This document shows, piece after piece, positions 1 through 8,090 of a stretch of 36,598 nt of DNA. The position numbers and the translations under genes are program-made. Source of the DNA: JAYFQF01 sp034927285. Lineage in GTDB: Bacteria > Bacillota > Peptococcia > DRI-13 > UBA5745. Position 1 is the first letter of the stretch, and each line of letters opens with the position of its first letter. The notes under the pieces were generated by a model. The model ran no database searches and was not told the DNA's origin. It saw nothing but the letters and a program-made list of their open reading frames with translations. The stretch spans positions 1-36,598 of the forward strand of contig JAYFQF010000037.1 of assembly GCA_034927285.1 (NCBI GenBank). The letters run 5' to 3'.

Positions 1-42
1 AAAAAAAGCGGCTCCAACGGATGCATCCTTTGGAGCCGCTTT
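1..42 (-). terminator. Intrinsic terminator after guaD
   Basis: Read on the minus strand, an 11-bp GC-rich stem (AGCGGCTCCAA pairing with TTGGAGCCGCT) is followed by seven T residues at the window edge. It lies about 50 nt beyond the guanine deaminase stop codon and probably ends the trmH-guaD transcript. Confidence 0.85.
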
Positions 43-89
43 TTCTATGGGCTGCCTTTTCTATGCGGTTTAGGTTCTTTTCTTTATCT

Positions 90-1367
90 TTACCATAAAG
101 CCCGTCCCGCCACGAATTTCTTTTCAATATGCTGATCCCCGGAAAGATAGGTCACCCGTTCCAGCCGCTCAGGGATCGTCAGCTCCTGGCCCCCGTTAAA
201 CGGCCTGTCGTCCACAACCAGAGCATCCAACTCATTGCCCTGGTCAAAGCTGCCGGTTTTGCCGAAGAAGGAGCCGCCGCCGATAGTTCCCAGATAGAAA
301 GCTTCCGGCAGGGTCAGGGCCTTCAGGCTTTGGTCCGACAGCCGCCAGCGCAGCTTTGAAACCTGGATGGCGTCGGCCATGGCGCGAAAAATCGAAGTGG
401 CATAGCCGCCGGCCACATCGCTGCCCAGACCGAGGGCCAGACCTTCCTCCAGATACCGGCGCACCGGGGCGATGCCGGAAGACAGGTTCGTATTGGACAT
501 AGGACAATGAGCGACATAAACTCCCTGCTCTTTCATCAGGCGGATTTCCTCCTCACCGGAATAAACGCAGTGAGCCATAACGGTTTTCGCCGCGCCGCCA
601 AAAAGGCCGTGACGGCGGTATGCCTCGCCGTAAAAAGCCGCGTCGGGACAAAGCTTTTTTACCCAGGCGATCTCCTCCAGGTTCTCCGACAGATGCGACT
701 GCACCGGCAGGCCGTATTCCCGTTGGATCCGCCCAAGTCCCTCCAGCAACCGGTCCGTGCAACTGGGGATGAACCTGGGGGTCAGTATCGGCCGGACGTT
801 TTGGTAGCGCCCCCGGCATTTTTCCAGCCACTCCAAAGTGGCCGCCAGTGAGGAGGCCGCGTCTTTTTCCCGCAGACCGTCGGGGCAATTCCGGTCCATA
901 TTGACCTTGCCCACGAAAGCTTTCAGGCCAGAGGCCTCCAGCAGATCCATCAGCTTCAATGTAGCCGGTACATGGACCGTGGCAAAAACGCAAACCCTGG
1001 TGTTGGGCCCCCGTTTTACGTCCTCCACGAAGTCCCGGTAAGCTTTTTCTCCATACTCCGGATCCCCGTACCTGGCCTCTGCCGGAAATGTCCGGGTATC
1101 CAGCCATTCCAGCAGCTCCAGATCCATCCCCAGGCCCCGGTAACCGTATTGGGGGGCATGGACATGCAGATCTGTCAGCCCCGGCAGGATCAGCCTGCCG
1201 CTGTAGTCCCGGCAGGGCAAAGCCCGGTACCGGGCCGGCAGTTCCGCAAAAACGCCGGCGGACAGGCCCCTGAGGCAGACCAGAAAGCCGTCTTTTTGAA
1301 AAGCCAGGGTTTTTGGGTCTTTGCTGCAGCAGACGTCGCCTTTTAATACGAAGGATTTTTCCTGCAT
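90..1367 (-). CDS. guaD: Guanine deaminase (amidohydrolase family)
   Basis: Deaminates guanine to xanthine and ammonia in purine salvage or catabolism; cytosolic zinc enzyme. The 425-residue protein shows the amidohydrolase metal motif DLHVHAPQ, the guanine-deaminase-like GKVNMDRNCPDG stretch, SHLSEN with the next metal histidine, MAHCVY, HCPMSNTNLSSG and the LGSDVAGG segment with the metal aspartate. Its length suits the family. An in-frame TTG lies 18 nt upstream, but it overlaps the GGGGGAGGG ribosome binding site, so I start at the ATG giving MQEKSF. The gene begins about 40 nt after the RNA methyltransferase gene and is probably cotranscribed with it. Confidence 0.88.
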   Translation of the reverse strand: MQEKSFVLKGDVCCSKDPKTLAFQKDGFLVCLRGLSAGVFAELPARYRALPCRDYSGRLILPGLTDLHVHAPQYGYRGLGMDLELLEWLDTRTFPAEARYGDPEYGEKAYRDFVEDVKRGPNTRVCVFATVHVPATLKLMDLLEASGLKAFVGKVNMDRNCPDGLREKDAASSLAATLEWLEKCRGRYQNVRPILTPRFIPSCTDRLLEGLGRIQREYGLPVQSHLSENLEEIAWVKKLCPDAAFYGEAYRRHGLFGGAAKTVMAHCVYSGEEEIRLMKEQGVYVAHCPMSNTNLSSGIAPVRRYLEEGLALGLGSDVAGGYATSIFRAMADAIQVSKLRWRLSDQSLKALTLPEAFYLGTIGGGSFFGKTGSFDQGNELDALVVDDRPFNGGQELTIPERLERVTYLSGDQHIEKKFVAGRALW

Positions 1368-1407
1368 TTTCCCTCCCCCTTCCAATGCGGAAATAATACG
1401 CCTGACG

Positions 1408-2214
1408 TTAACGGCAGGCCTCGAAAATCAGTATTCCGGCGGCCACTGCCGCGTTCAGGGATTCCGCGCCGCCGGCTAAAGGGATCATTACCCGGGCGGC
1501 GATGTCCCGGGGATTTACGCTTAAAAGCCCCCGGCCCTCGTTGCCGATACAGAGCAGGGTCTTTTTCGGCCAGGAGTAAAGCCGGTAATCCACAGCGTCC
1601 CGGATATCCGCCGCCACCACGGTATAATCCCGGCCCAGGGCCCAGCGGGCCACCTGATCCCAATCCTGCTCCACACACACCGGCACATGAAAGATGCCGC
1701 CCATGGAGGCCCTTGCCGCCTTGCCGCCAAAGGGATCGGCGGTCCCCTTCAGGCAGATCATGCCCCCGCCTCCGGCAGCCCACAGGGTACGCAGCACAGC
1801 CCCCAGATTCCCGGGATCCTGGACGCTGTCCATGACCACCAGCAGCTGAGACGAAGACCCTTCCCGGTCCCCGGCCCTCTTTTCCAGATCCTTAAGGCCG
1901 GCGATCCGTTCTTCCGCCACTAAAACGATGCCCTGGGGGGCTTCGGTCTCCGACAAGGCTTCCATTACCCGGGCGGACACCTGGAAAAAGCGGCAGCCGG
2001 TGGCGGAAAGCCCTTTTAACAAAGCCTCCCCCCGCTGGGTTCCCCCTAAGGTATCATGATAATAGGCTTCCAGGATCTGTCCGCCTTTGACCGCTTCCTC
2101 CGCCAGGCGCAGGCCTTCCACCAGAAAACGCTTGCCGCCTTCCCGGTATTTTTTCTGCTTTAATTTTTTGGCCTCCAAAACCCAGCGGTTTTGGGGCGAA
2201 GTGATCATCTCCAC
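1408..2214 (-). CDS. SpoU/TrmH-family RNA 2'-O-methyltransferase
   Basis: Predicted SAM-dependent 2'-O-ribose methyltransferase acting on rRNA or tRNA. The N-terminal third has the substrate-binding pattern (MITSPQNRWVLEAKKLKQKKYR, then FLVEGLRLAEEA). The C-terminal SPOUT domain has VVMDSVQDPGNLGAVLRT (motif 1), LLCIGNEGRGL (motif 2) and IPLAGGAESLNAAVAAGI (motif 3), typical of the trefoil-knot fold. I start at GTG, 6 nt after AAGGAG; an ATG two codons later would be 12 nt away. This gene usually follows rplT in Clostridia. Here a strong terminator separates them, and a TACAAT -10-like element at 2286-2291 may give it its own promoter. The exact target nucleotide cannot be read from sequence. 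Confidence 0.88.
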   Translation of the reverse strand: MEMITSPQNRWVLEAKKLKQKKYREGGKRFLVEGLRLAEEAVKGGQILEAYYHDTLGGTQRGEALLKGLSATGCRFFQVSARVMEALSETEAPQGIVLVAEERIAGLKDLEKRAGDREGSSSQLLVVMDSVQDPGNLGAVLRTLWAAGGGGMICLKGTADPFGGKAARASMGGIFHVPVCVEQDWDQVARWALGRDYTVVAADIRDAVDYRLYSWPKKTLLCIGNEGRGLLSVNPRDIAARVMIPLAGGAESLNAAVAAGILIFEACR

Positions 2215-2316
2215 GATTTTCTCCTTTTATTTCCCTGTCTAAGGCGCCGGGCTTTGGACCCGGGCGGACTTTTACCTCTAGGAGCATTGTACCATAAGCC
2301 CGCGGATAAAGAAAAG

Positions 2317-2352
2317 CAAAAAACAGGCTCTCCGCCGGGGCGGAGAGCCTGT
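2317..2352 (-). terminator. Intrinsic terminator of the infC-rpmI-rplT operon
   Basis: On the minus strand a long stem (ACAGGCTCTCCGCC pairing with GGCGGAGAGCCTGT around a short CCGG-type loop) runs into a T6 tract. It sits about 40 nt after the rplT stop. Confidence 0.92.
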
Positions 2353-2391
2353 AAAATTTTATCTGAATCTGCGGCCCAAGGCCCCTTTATC

Positions 2392-2745
2392 CTAAAGGCT
2401 GGCTTTAGCCACTTCCACCAGCTGAGCAAAGGCCTTGTCGTCGCTGATGGCCAGTTCGGACAGCATTTTACGGTTTACTTTGACTCCGGCTTTGTTCAGG
2501 CCGTTAATAAAGCGGCTGTAGCTGATGCCGTTCATCCGGGCAGCGGCGTTGATCCGGGCGATCCAAAGCTTGCGGAAGTCCCCTTTCTTATCTTTGCGGT
2601 GAGCATAAGAATAGGCCAAAGAATGCATCACCTGTTCGTGGGCGGGACGATAGAGCTTGGATTTTGCTCCTCTGTAGCCCCGGGCCAGCTTTAATACTTT
2701 TTTATGTCTCTGATGGGCACGACTGCCGCCTTTTACTCTCGTCAT
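2392..2745 (-). CDS. rplT: 50S ribosomal protein L20
   Basis: L20 binds 23S rRNA early in large-subunit assembly. In Firmicutes it also represses its own operon by binding the infC leader. The 117-residue sequence is full length and canonical, with the basic N-terminus MTRVKGGSRAHQRHKK, the motif LARGYRGAKSKLYRPA, then AARMNGISYSRFINGLNKAG and LSELAISD near the end. The ATG is 8 nt after GGAGGAG. It is the last gene of infC-rpmI-rplT, 23 nt after rpmI, and is followed by a strong terminator. Confidence 0.98.
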   Translation of the reverse strand: MTRVKGGSRAHQRHKKVLKLARGYRGAKSKLYRPAHEQVMHSLAYSYAHRKDKKGDFRKLWIARINAAARMNGISYSRFINGLNKAGVKVNRKMLSELAISDDKAFAQLVEVAKASL

Positions 2746-2768
2746 GGATGATCTCCTCCGTTTACGCT

Positions 2769-2966
2769 TTATTTATAAGGAATTAACTGAACCACTCTTG
2801 CAGCGTCACCTTTGGACATGATGGCGGCCTTACGGAGGTTCCGTTTTCTCTTCTGAGTCTTCTTGGTCAGGATATGACTGGTGAACGCATGGTTCCTTCT
2901 GACTTTTCCGCTGCCGGTTTTGCTGAACCTTTTGGCAGCACCCCGGTGAGTTTTGATTTTAGGCAT
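2769..2966 (-). CDS. rpmI: 50S ribosomal protein L35
   Basis: Small, very basic large-subunit protein of 65 residues, the usual length. It starts with MPKIKTHRGAAKRFSKTGSGKVRR and carries the L35 signature HILTKKTQKRKRNLRKAA. The ATG follows GGAGGAGGC with good spacing. It lies between infC (15 nt away) and rplT in the conserved operon and should be under the same leader control. Confidence 0.98.
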   Translation of the reverse strand: MPKIKTHRGAAKRFSKTGSGKVRRNHAFTSHILTKKTQKRKRNLRKAAIMSKGDAARVVQLIPYK

Positions 2967-2981
2967 TAAATTGCCTCCTCC

Positions 2982-3497
2982 CTAATTTTGTTTTGGTGAA
3001 ATAATCATGCTCATATTTCTTCCTTCAAGCTTGGCGCCCTTTTCAACACTGCCCAGGTCTTTGACCACCTCGGCCACTCTGTCCAGAAGCTCTTTGCCCA
3101 GCTCGGGATGGGACATCTCCCTGCCCCGGAACATGATGGTAACTTTGACCTTATCTCCGTCCTCCAGGAAGCGAATAGCGTTGCGCACTTTCGTGTTAAA
3201 GTCATTATCCTCGATATTCGGACGAAGCTTAACCTCTTTTACGCTGACGACGTGCTGTTTTTTTCTGGCTTCCTTTTCCCGCTTGCTCTGCTCGTACTTA
3301 TAGCGGCCGATGTCCATGATCTTACACACCGGCGGTTTGGCGGTGGGGGCAACCTCCACCAGGTCGAGCCCCTTTTCCAGAGCGATCTTCATCGCGTCCC
3401 TGGGGGACATGATGCCCAGCTGTTCGCCTTCTTCGCCCACCAGGCGAATTTCCCGGGTCCGGATTTCTTCATTGACCCTTAAACCATCTTTACTGAT
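2982..3497 (-). CDS. infC: Translation initiation factor IF-3, predicted AUC start
   Basis: IF-3 binds the 30S subunit and discriminates against non-canonical start codons and initiator tRNA mismatch. Both domains are present: N-terminal (INEEIR-type segment, EIRLVGEEGEQLG, LDLVEVAP, PPVCKIMDIGRYKYEQ) and C-terminal (VKEVKLRPNIEDNDFNTKVRNAIRFL through MSMIISPK). A GTG at 3504-3506 is in frame, but its bases are part of the GGAGG ribosome binding site, so it cannot be the start. The next codons are AAG, AAT, ATC. ATC at 3495-3497 lies 8 nt after GGAGG, and the protein then begins (M)SKDGLRVNEEIR, matching the N-terminus known from Bacillus IF-3. A non-AUG start is a known autoregulatory feature of infC. 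About 171 residues. Confidence 0.93.
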   Translation of the reverse strand: MSKDGLRVNEEIRTREIRLVGEEGEQLGIMSPRDAMKIALEKGLDLVEVAPTAKPPVCKIMDIGRYKYEQSKREKEARKKQHVVSVKEVKLRPNIEDNDFNTKVRNAIRFLEDGDKVKVTIMFRGREMSHPELGKELLDRVAEVVKDLGSVEKGAKLEGRNMSMIISPKQN

Positions 3498-3640
3498 ATT
3501 CTTCACCTCCAGATCAAATTAAAAAAAGCGGAGAAACTCTCCGCTTCAAATGACTTCACAGCACAAGCCGAAAAATCCATGTTTACCTTACCGATTCATC
3601 GTAAGGTGAGAAGCGGAAGCTTCTACTTGATTTCCACAGT
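3498..3640 (-). ncRNA. infC leader RNA with terminator/antiterminator (L20 leader type)
   Basis: The 5' leader of infC-rpmI-rplT folds into hairpin AGAAGC/GCTTCT, then ACCTTAC/GTAAGGT, then a terminator stem AGCGGAGA/TCTCCGCT followed by T7 at 3521-3546. Bases TTCCGCTTC at 3610-3618 (minus strand) can pair with GAAGCGGAG at 3539-3547, the 5' arm of the terminator, so an antiterminator is visible. This fits the known Firmicute mechanism in which L20 binding favours termination. I assign the class from position and architecture, not from a covariance-model search. Confidence 0.75.
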
Positions 3641-3645
3641 TAAAT

Positions 3646-3674
3646 AGTTTATCAGGTGATCCTGCCTTTGTCAA
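3646..3674 (-). promoter_or_regulatory. Sigma-A promoter of infC operon
   Basis: TTGACA (3669-3674) and TAAACT (3646-3651) are separated by 17 bp on the minus strand. The -35 box overlaps the TGA stop codon of the deacetylase gene. Confidence 0.85.
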
Positions 3675-4525
3675 TAAGCAAAATACTGTCCCAGGATCAG
3701 TCTGAACTCCGCCATATCCATATAACCAAAGATGCCCTGACGCGGTATCACCAAGGAGTTCCGGGTATCCGACGCCTTGGCCTTGTCCGGACCCGGCGGT
3801 TTCTCCGGGGAAGCCAGATAGCCGAAATCAAAATACCTGCCTGCGATTTCCGCCACCCGGGCGTCGCAGGCTCCCAGGGGATAAGCGATAGAAGTCACCG
3901 GCTCTGCCGCCAGCGCCGACAGCGCCTCCCGGCTGAGCAGCAGCTGGTCGGCCAGTTCCTGGTCATTTAAGGCCGTCAGATCCTGATGCCAATAACCATG
4001 GCTGCCCAGGGTGAAAACGCCGGAAGCCGCCATTTCCCGCAGTTCCCCTTCGGTCAGGCGGTTGTTTTCACCGATCTTGCCCGCCACCATAAACAGGGAA
4101 GCCTTGGCCGACTGTTCTTTCAGAATAGGTAAGGCGTTCGTGTAATTATCGCTGTAACCGTCGTCAAAGGTGATCAGAACCGCTTTGTCCACCGTTTCTC
4201 CCCGGTCCGCGGACTGCTGCCAGACCCAGGCTTCCTCCGGCGTTAAAAAGCGGTATCCCTCACCTTTAAGCCAGGCGATCTGCCGGCTGAACTCCCCGGG
4301 CTCCACATAGAGATAGCTGTAGTCCGAACCTGACGGCGCCTCACGGATGCAGTGATAGCAAAGCACAGGCAGGCTGCCTGAAAGGCTGCCCGCCGGATAG
4401 CGGGCGGATTTACGGATATACGTCAGGGCCGGCATTCCCAGCCGGACAAGAATAACCGCCGCCAGGCAGGCCATCAGGATGATCCGAAAAAGCCGGTGAT
4501 TTTTCAACCGCTCCATCAATGCCAT
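3671..4525 (-). CDS. Membrane-anchored polysaccharide deacetylase (NodB domain)
   Basis: Predicted metal-dependent deacetylase of cell-wall or exopolysaccharide amino sugars, acting outside the membrane. Residues about 12-33 form one hydrophobic signal-anchor. The NodB domain follows: LITFDDGYSDNY with D121 and D122, LGSHGYWHQDLT with metal histidines H176 and H180, and IAYPLGACD as the third motif. The upstream half has the YHCI element seen in the IcaB/PgaB-like branch. I start at ATG 4523-4525, 5-6 nt after AAGGAG; a GTG 30 nt earlier has no site. 284 residues. It lies between thrS and infC and may be read from the thrS promoter. The substrate is unknown. Confidence 0.85.
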   Translation of the reverse strand: MALMERLKNHRLFRIILMACLAAVILVRLGMPALTYIRKSARYPAGSLSGSLPVLCYHCIREAPSGSDYSYLYVEPGEFSRQIAWLKGEGYRFLTPEEAWVWQQSADRGETVDKAVLITFDDGYSDNYTNALPILKEQSAKASLFMVAGKIGENNRLTEGELREMAASGVFTLGSHGYWHQDLTALNDQELADQLLLSREALSALAAEPVTSIAYPLGACDARVAEIAGRYFDFGYLASPEKPPGPDKAKASDTRNSLVIPRQGIFGYMDMAEFRLILGQYFAY

Positions 4526-4607
4526 ACAGACTCCTTTTCCGGCTGAAGGCCGCACAACCGGCCGTAATTAACCACGGACGGCCCCCGGCCGCCCCCGGGA
4601 ACAAAAT

Positions 4608-6530
4608 TTAAATTGAGTTGCGTCTTTCTCCGATTTCTTTTTTTAACTCCCGTTTGAAGGACAGATAGTTTACCGTACCCTGGTCGCCCTTGCCCCGGAT
4701 CCGCAGGGCGATGGCACCCTGCTCCTGTTCTTTATCGCCCAGGACGATCATATAGGGCGCCTTCTGCATCTGGGCTTCCCGGATCTTATAGCCGATCTTT
4801 TCGCTTCTGTCGTCCACTTCCACCCGGATGCCTTCTTCCTTCAGGTCATTGGCCAGATACTTGGCATAGCCGTGCTGCCGCTCGGTAATGGGCAGGATCT
4901 TTACCTGGACAGGCGCCAGCCAGGTGGGGAAAGCCCCGGCGAAATGCTCGGTTAAAATCGCGATGAACCGTTCAATGCTGCCAAAGGCTGTACGGTGGAT
5001 CATCACGGGCCGGTGCTTCTGACCGTCTTCTCCCACATAGGTCAAATCAAAGCGTTCCGGCAGCTGGAAGTCCAGCTGAATGGTACCGCACTGCCAGGTC
5101 CGGCCCAGGGAATCCATCAGATGGAAGTCGATCTTGGGCCCGTAGAAAGCGCCGTCTCCGGGATTAACGACGTATTCGGCGCCTACTTCCCGCAAAGCGT
5201 CGGCCAGGGCGGCTTCAGCCTTCTGCCAGGTTTCCTCATCACCTAAATGATGCTCGGGCATGGTGGAAAGTTCCATGCGGTATTGGAAACCGAACTGCTT
5301 ATAAATCGTGTCGATCAGCCGGATCACCCCTACGATCTCCTCGGTGATCTGTTCCGGCAGCGCATAGATATGGGCGTCGTCCTGGGTAAAGCAGCGGACC
5401 CGCATCAGACCGTGGAGTGCTCCGGACAGTTCATGACGGTGAACGATGCCCATTTCCCCCATTCGCATAGGGAAATCCCGATAGCTGTGCATCTTGCTGT
5501 TATAAATCAGCAAAGAGCCGGGGCAGTTCATGGGTTTAATCGCATAGTCCTCATCGTCGATAACGGTAGTGTACATATTTTCCTTATAATGGAACCAGTG
5601 GCCGCTCCTTTCCCAAAGCTCCCGGTTCAAAATCAAGGGAGTCATGACCTCGTCATAGCCCCATTTCTGGTGGATCTCCCGCCAGTAGGCCTGCAGCTCG
5701 TTCCGGATGATCATGCCCTTGGGGTAGAAAAAGGGAAAACCCGGGCCTTCGTCCATGATGGTGAAAAGCTCCAGTTCCTGGCCCAGCTTACGATGATCGC
5801 GCTTTTTAGCCTCCTCGATCCGCTGCAGGTGATCGGCCAGATCCTGCTTGGTGAAAAAGGCCGTGGCATAAATACGCTGCAGCATTTTTTTCCGCTCGTC
5901 GCCTCTCCAGTAAGCCCCGGCCAGGGACATCAGCTTGAAGGCTTTGATGTAGCCGGTGGAGGGTACGTGGGGGCCGGCGCAAAGATCCACAAACTCCCCT
6001 TGTTTATAACAACTGATGACGGCGTCCGCCGGCAGGTCGTGAATCAATTCCACTTTATAGATTTCGCCTTTTTCCTCAAAGAATTTCAGCGCCTCTTCCC
6101 GGCTCATTTCAAAACGCTCTAAAGGCAGATTTTCCCTGATGATCTTTTCCATCTCTTTGGTGATCTCCGGGAAGTCCTCGGTGGAAATCGGCTTTACCGG
6201 GTCCACGTCATAGTAGAAGCCGTCGGCGATGGCCGGCCCGATGGCAAGCTTGGTGCCGGGATACAGGCGCTGGATGGCCTGGGCCATGATATGGGAACAG
6301 GTATGACGGTACGCCGCCCGGCCTTTTTCATCCTCAAAGGTTAAAATCCGGACGGCGGCGTCCTCCTCCACCGGAGTATTCAGCTCGGTGATCTTGCCGT
6401 TCACCATCCCCAAAAGGGCAAATTTTCGCATGGACTTATCCAGGCCCTCGGCAATTTCCCTCAAGGAGGTTCCCCGGGGGAACTCCATTTCCTTGTCCGA
6501 TCCTTCGAACTTGATGTTAATGCTGGTCAT
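4608..6530 (-). CDS. thrS: Threonyl-tRNA synthetase
   Basis: Charges tRNA-Thr in the cytosol. The 640-residue protein is full length. An N-terminal TGS domain (about 1-62) is followed by the second additional editing domain with HTCSHIMAQAIQ (HxxxH) and DLCAGPHVP. The class II catalytic core has MNCPGSLLIYN, MGIVHRHELSGALHGLMRVRCFTQDD, QLDFQLPERF and HRTAFGSIERFIAIL. The C-terminal anticodon-binding domain starts near PTWLAPVQVKILPI. The ATG (6528-6530) is 8 nt after CGGAGG. Upstream in-frame codons run into the T-box terminator and are not coding. Expression should respond to uncharged tRNA-Thr through the leader. Confidence 0.98.
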   Translation of the reverse strand: MTSINIKFEGSDKEMEFPRGTSLREIAEGLDKSMRKFALLGMVNGKITELNTPVEEDAAVRILTFEDEKGRAAYRHTCSHIMAQAIQRLYPGTKLAIGPAIADGFYYDVDPVKPISTEDFPEITKEMEKIIRENLPLERFEMSREEALKFFEEKGEIYKVELIHDLPADAVISCYKQGEFVDLCAGPHVPSTGYIKAFKLMSLAGAYWRGDERKKMLQRIYATAFFTKQDLADHLQRIEEAKKRDHRKLGQELELFTIMDEGPGFPFFYPKGMIIRNELQAYWREIHQKWGYDEVMTPLILNRELWERSGHWFHYKENMYTTVIDDEDYAIKPMNCPGSLLIYNSKMHSYRDFPMRMGEMGIVHRHELSGALHGLMRVRCFTQDDAHIYALPEQITEEIVGVIRLIDTIYKQFGFQYRMELSTMPEHHLGDEETWQKAEAALADALREVGAEYVVNPGDGAFYGPKIDFHLMDSLGRTWQCGTIQLDFQLPERFDLTYVGEDGQKHRPVMIHRTAFGSIERFIAILTEHFAGAFPTWLAPVQVKILPITERQHGYAKYLANDLKEEGIRVEVDDRSEKIGYKIREAQMQKAPYMIVLGDKEQEQGAIALRIRGKGDQGTVNYLSFKRELKKEIGERRNSI

Positions 6531-6573
6531 GTTATTACCTCCGCTTATCGTTAAACTTGAACTGGAATACAAT

Positions 6574-6901
6574 AAAAAAACCGCCCCCGCGCCGCTTGGC
6601 ACAGGGGCGGGATTACCCGCGGTTCCACCCTTATTCCGCTTTCCCCAATCCCCTATCCCCGGAAAATCCGGGCCGGGCCAAAAATACGGCCTGTTCTCAA
6701 GAGAAGGCCGGGGAAAAGCGCTTCATTTCCGTTAACGCCGGAATACGTCGGTGATTAGCCGAAGCTCCCGGGCGGTGCCTCCTTTGCCTCGCACCGAAGT
6801 CCTCTTTCAGCCGCTTTCGCGGAGGCCTCTCTCTGGCGGGGATGACCAAGGGGTATGTCCCGTTCATCGCTTTATCCATAACTCTGTCTGACCAAAGTCA
6901 T
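6574..6901 (-). ncRNA. T-box riboswitch leader of thrS
   Basis: The minus strand carries the T-box core AAGGGTGGAACCGCGGG (6616-6632), followed by a terminator hairpin (6581-6610) and T7 (6574-6580). Upstream, stem I elements are visible: an AGAGAG tract with GCGAAAGCGG apical sequence, a GCTGAAAG segment, and GGCACCGCCCGGGAGC. The last contains ACC (6774-6776) at the position expected for the specifier, just before GGAGC. ACC is a threonine codon, which agrees with the gene. Uncharged tRNA-Thr should stabilise the antiterminator and switch thrS on. Confidence 0.93.
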
Positions 6902-6907
6902 GGTTGA

Positions 6908-6936
6908 AGTATATCGCCCAAAAGCCCGGTTGTCAA
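6908..6936 (-). promoter_or_regulatory. Sigma-A promoter of thrS
   Basis: TTGACA (6931-6936) and TATACT (6908-6913) with a 17-bp spacer on the minus strand. It starts the T-box transcript. The -35 box overlaps the 3' end of the upstream membrane-protein gene. Confidence 0.9.
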
Positions 6937-8090
6937 GAGAGCAGCAGATTTCCCGCCACCGGCGCTAAAAGGACCAGGAAAATGATCCGCACCACCTGAA
7001 AAAGGGAAACCTTTACCACATCCGCTCCCAGTTCCTCCGCCAACAGGGACATCGGCAGCACCCCGCCGGGAGCCGCTACCAAAAGGCTGGTTACCAGGTC
7101 AAAGCGCCCCAGCCGGTAAAAGACCCAACCCAGAATCAGACCGGAGAGCAGGATAAAGGCCGAGGTGCTCAATACCGCCGGCCATTCCCGGATCATGGCC
7201 GATAAACTGTCCCAGGTAATGGAAAGGCCTAAAAAGCTCATGGCCCCCACTTTAAAAAAGGTGGCGGCTTGCCGGTGCATCACCGGCTTCACCCGGAAAC
7301 GCCGGCGCAGAGCGGCGGAAGAAAACAAAATTGCCGCCATGCCGCCCAGATAATTCCCGCCGTTGATTTTCAGCCGGTTAAATAGCAGCGCCAAAAAAAG
7401 GCCCAGGATATAGATGGCAATAATCAGTGAGATATTGGCATACGGCGGCAGGCTGCGATACCGGAGAGCCGGCTTTGCCGCCGCCAGGGCCGGCTCCGCA
7501 TGGATGGCAACGCCGCAAGATGTTGCGGCCTCACCGGCTGCGGAAGATGCGGGAGCGGCAGAAACAGTGGAAACAGGTGAAGGGTTTGCCTTTTTTTCCA
7601 GACGGCGGGCCAGGGCCGTCAGCCGGGGGATCAGAACCGGGTAACACAGGACCACCAGAAAAAAGCGGATGGTCTGATACAGCACGATCCGGAAGGAATC
7701 CGCTCCGGCAAAGCCCAGAGCGATCAGCGCCAGGTCTGTGCCGCCGCCGGGAACGGCGGAAAAAAGGGCGGTGGCCTTGTCCATACCGGAGGCCGCCAGG
7801 ATCCCGAAGGCTCCCAGTCCGACAAAGAACATATAAATAATTACGGTGATCAGCTCCGGCCAGCCTTCCTTGCCGTTGAAGCTGAAGTCCTGGCAGACGC
7901 TGATGGCCACACCTACGGTAAAAAGCATGGGCAGATTCCGGGGCAGGGCGGCAAAGCCGAATAAACCGCTGAGGTTCAGGATCGCCGTAAAAAACAACGG
8001 GCCCAGGATCGGCGGCGAAGGCAGGCAAAGCTTTTTGAACAGCCAAAAGCCCGCATAGCCCGAAGCCAAAAGCACAAACAGATCAGCCAT
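6933..8090 (-). CDS. AbrB-family integral membrane protein
   Basis: Polytopic membrane protein of 385 residues with about ten hydrophobic segments arranged as two similar halves, as in the AbrB family (once called putative ammonia monooxygenase). Family-like features are the N-terminal SPPILGPLF, FSAVPGGGTDLALIALGFAGAD in the first half and the matching LLVAAPGGVLPMSLLAEELGAD in the second. The halves are joined by a polar linker of about 40 residues rich in Ala, Ser and Thr (about 172-212). Transport substrate is unknown. The ATG follows GAGGAGG and overlaps the end of the upstream FAD-enzyme gene by 8 nt, so the two are translationally linked. Confidence 0.8.
   Translation of the reverse strand: MADLFVLLASGYAGFWLFKKLCLPSPPILGPLFFTAILNLSGLFGFAALPRNLPMLFTVGVAISVCQDFSFNGKEGWPELITVIIYMFFVGLGAFGILAASGMDKATALFSAVPGGGTDLALIALGFAGADSFRIVLYQTIRFFLVVLCYPVLIPRLTALARRLEKKANPSPVSTVSAAPASSAAGEAATSCGVAIHAEPALAAAKPALRYRSLPPYANISLIIAIYILGLFLALLFNRLKINGGNYLGGMAAILFSSAALRRRFRVKPVMHRQAATFFKVGAMSFLGLSITWDSLSAMIREWPAVLSTSAFILLSGLILGWVFYRLGRFDLVTSLLVAAPGGVLPMSLLAEELGADVVKVSLFQVVRIIFLVLLAPVAGNLLLS

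Noticed and set aside
3498..3506. GTG start for infC
   Set aside because: The GTG shares bases with the GGAGG site, leaving no spacing; ATC three codons later fits both spacing and the family N-terminus.
5247..6122. A 291-codon plus-strand frame opposite thrS
   Set aside because: Antisense shadow of thrS; the translation has no domain features.
6531..6602. N-terminal extension of thrS into the leader
   Set aside because: The extra codons overlap the T-box terminator and lack a ribosome binding site; the TGS domain starts at the chosen ATG.
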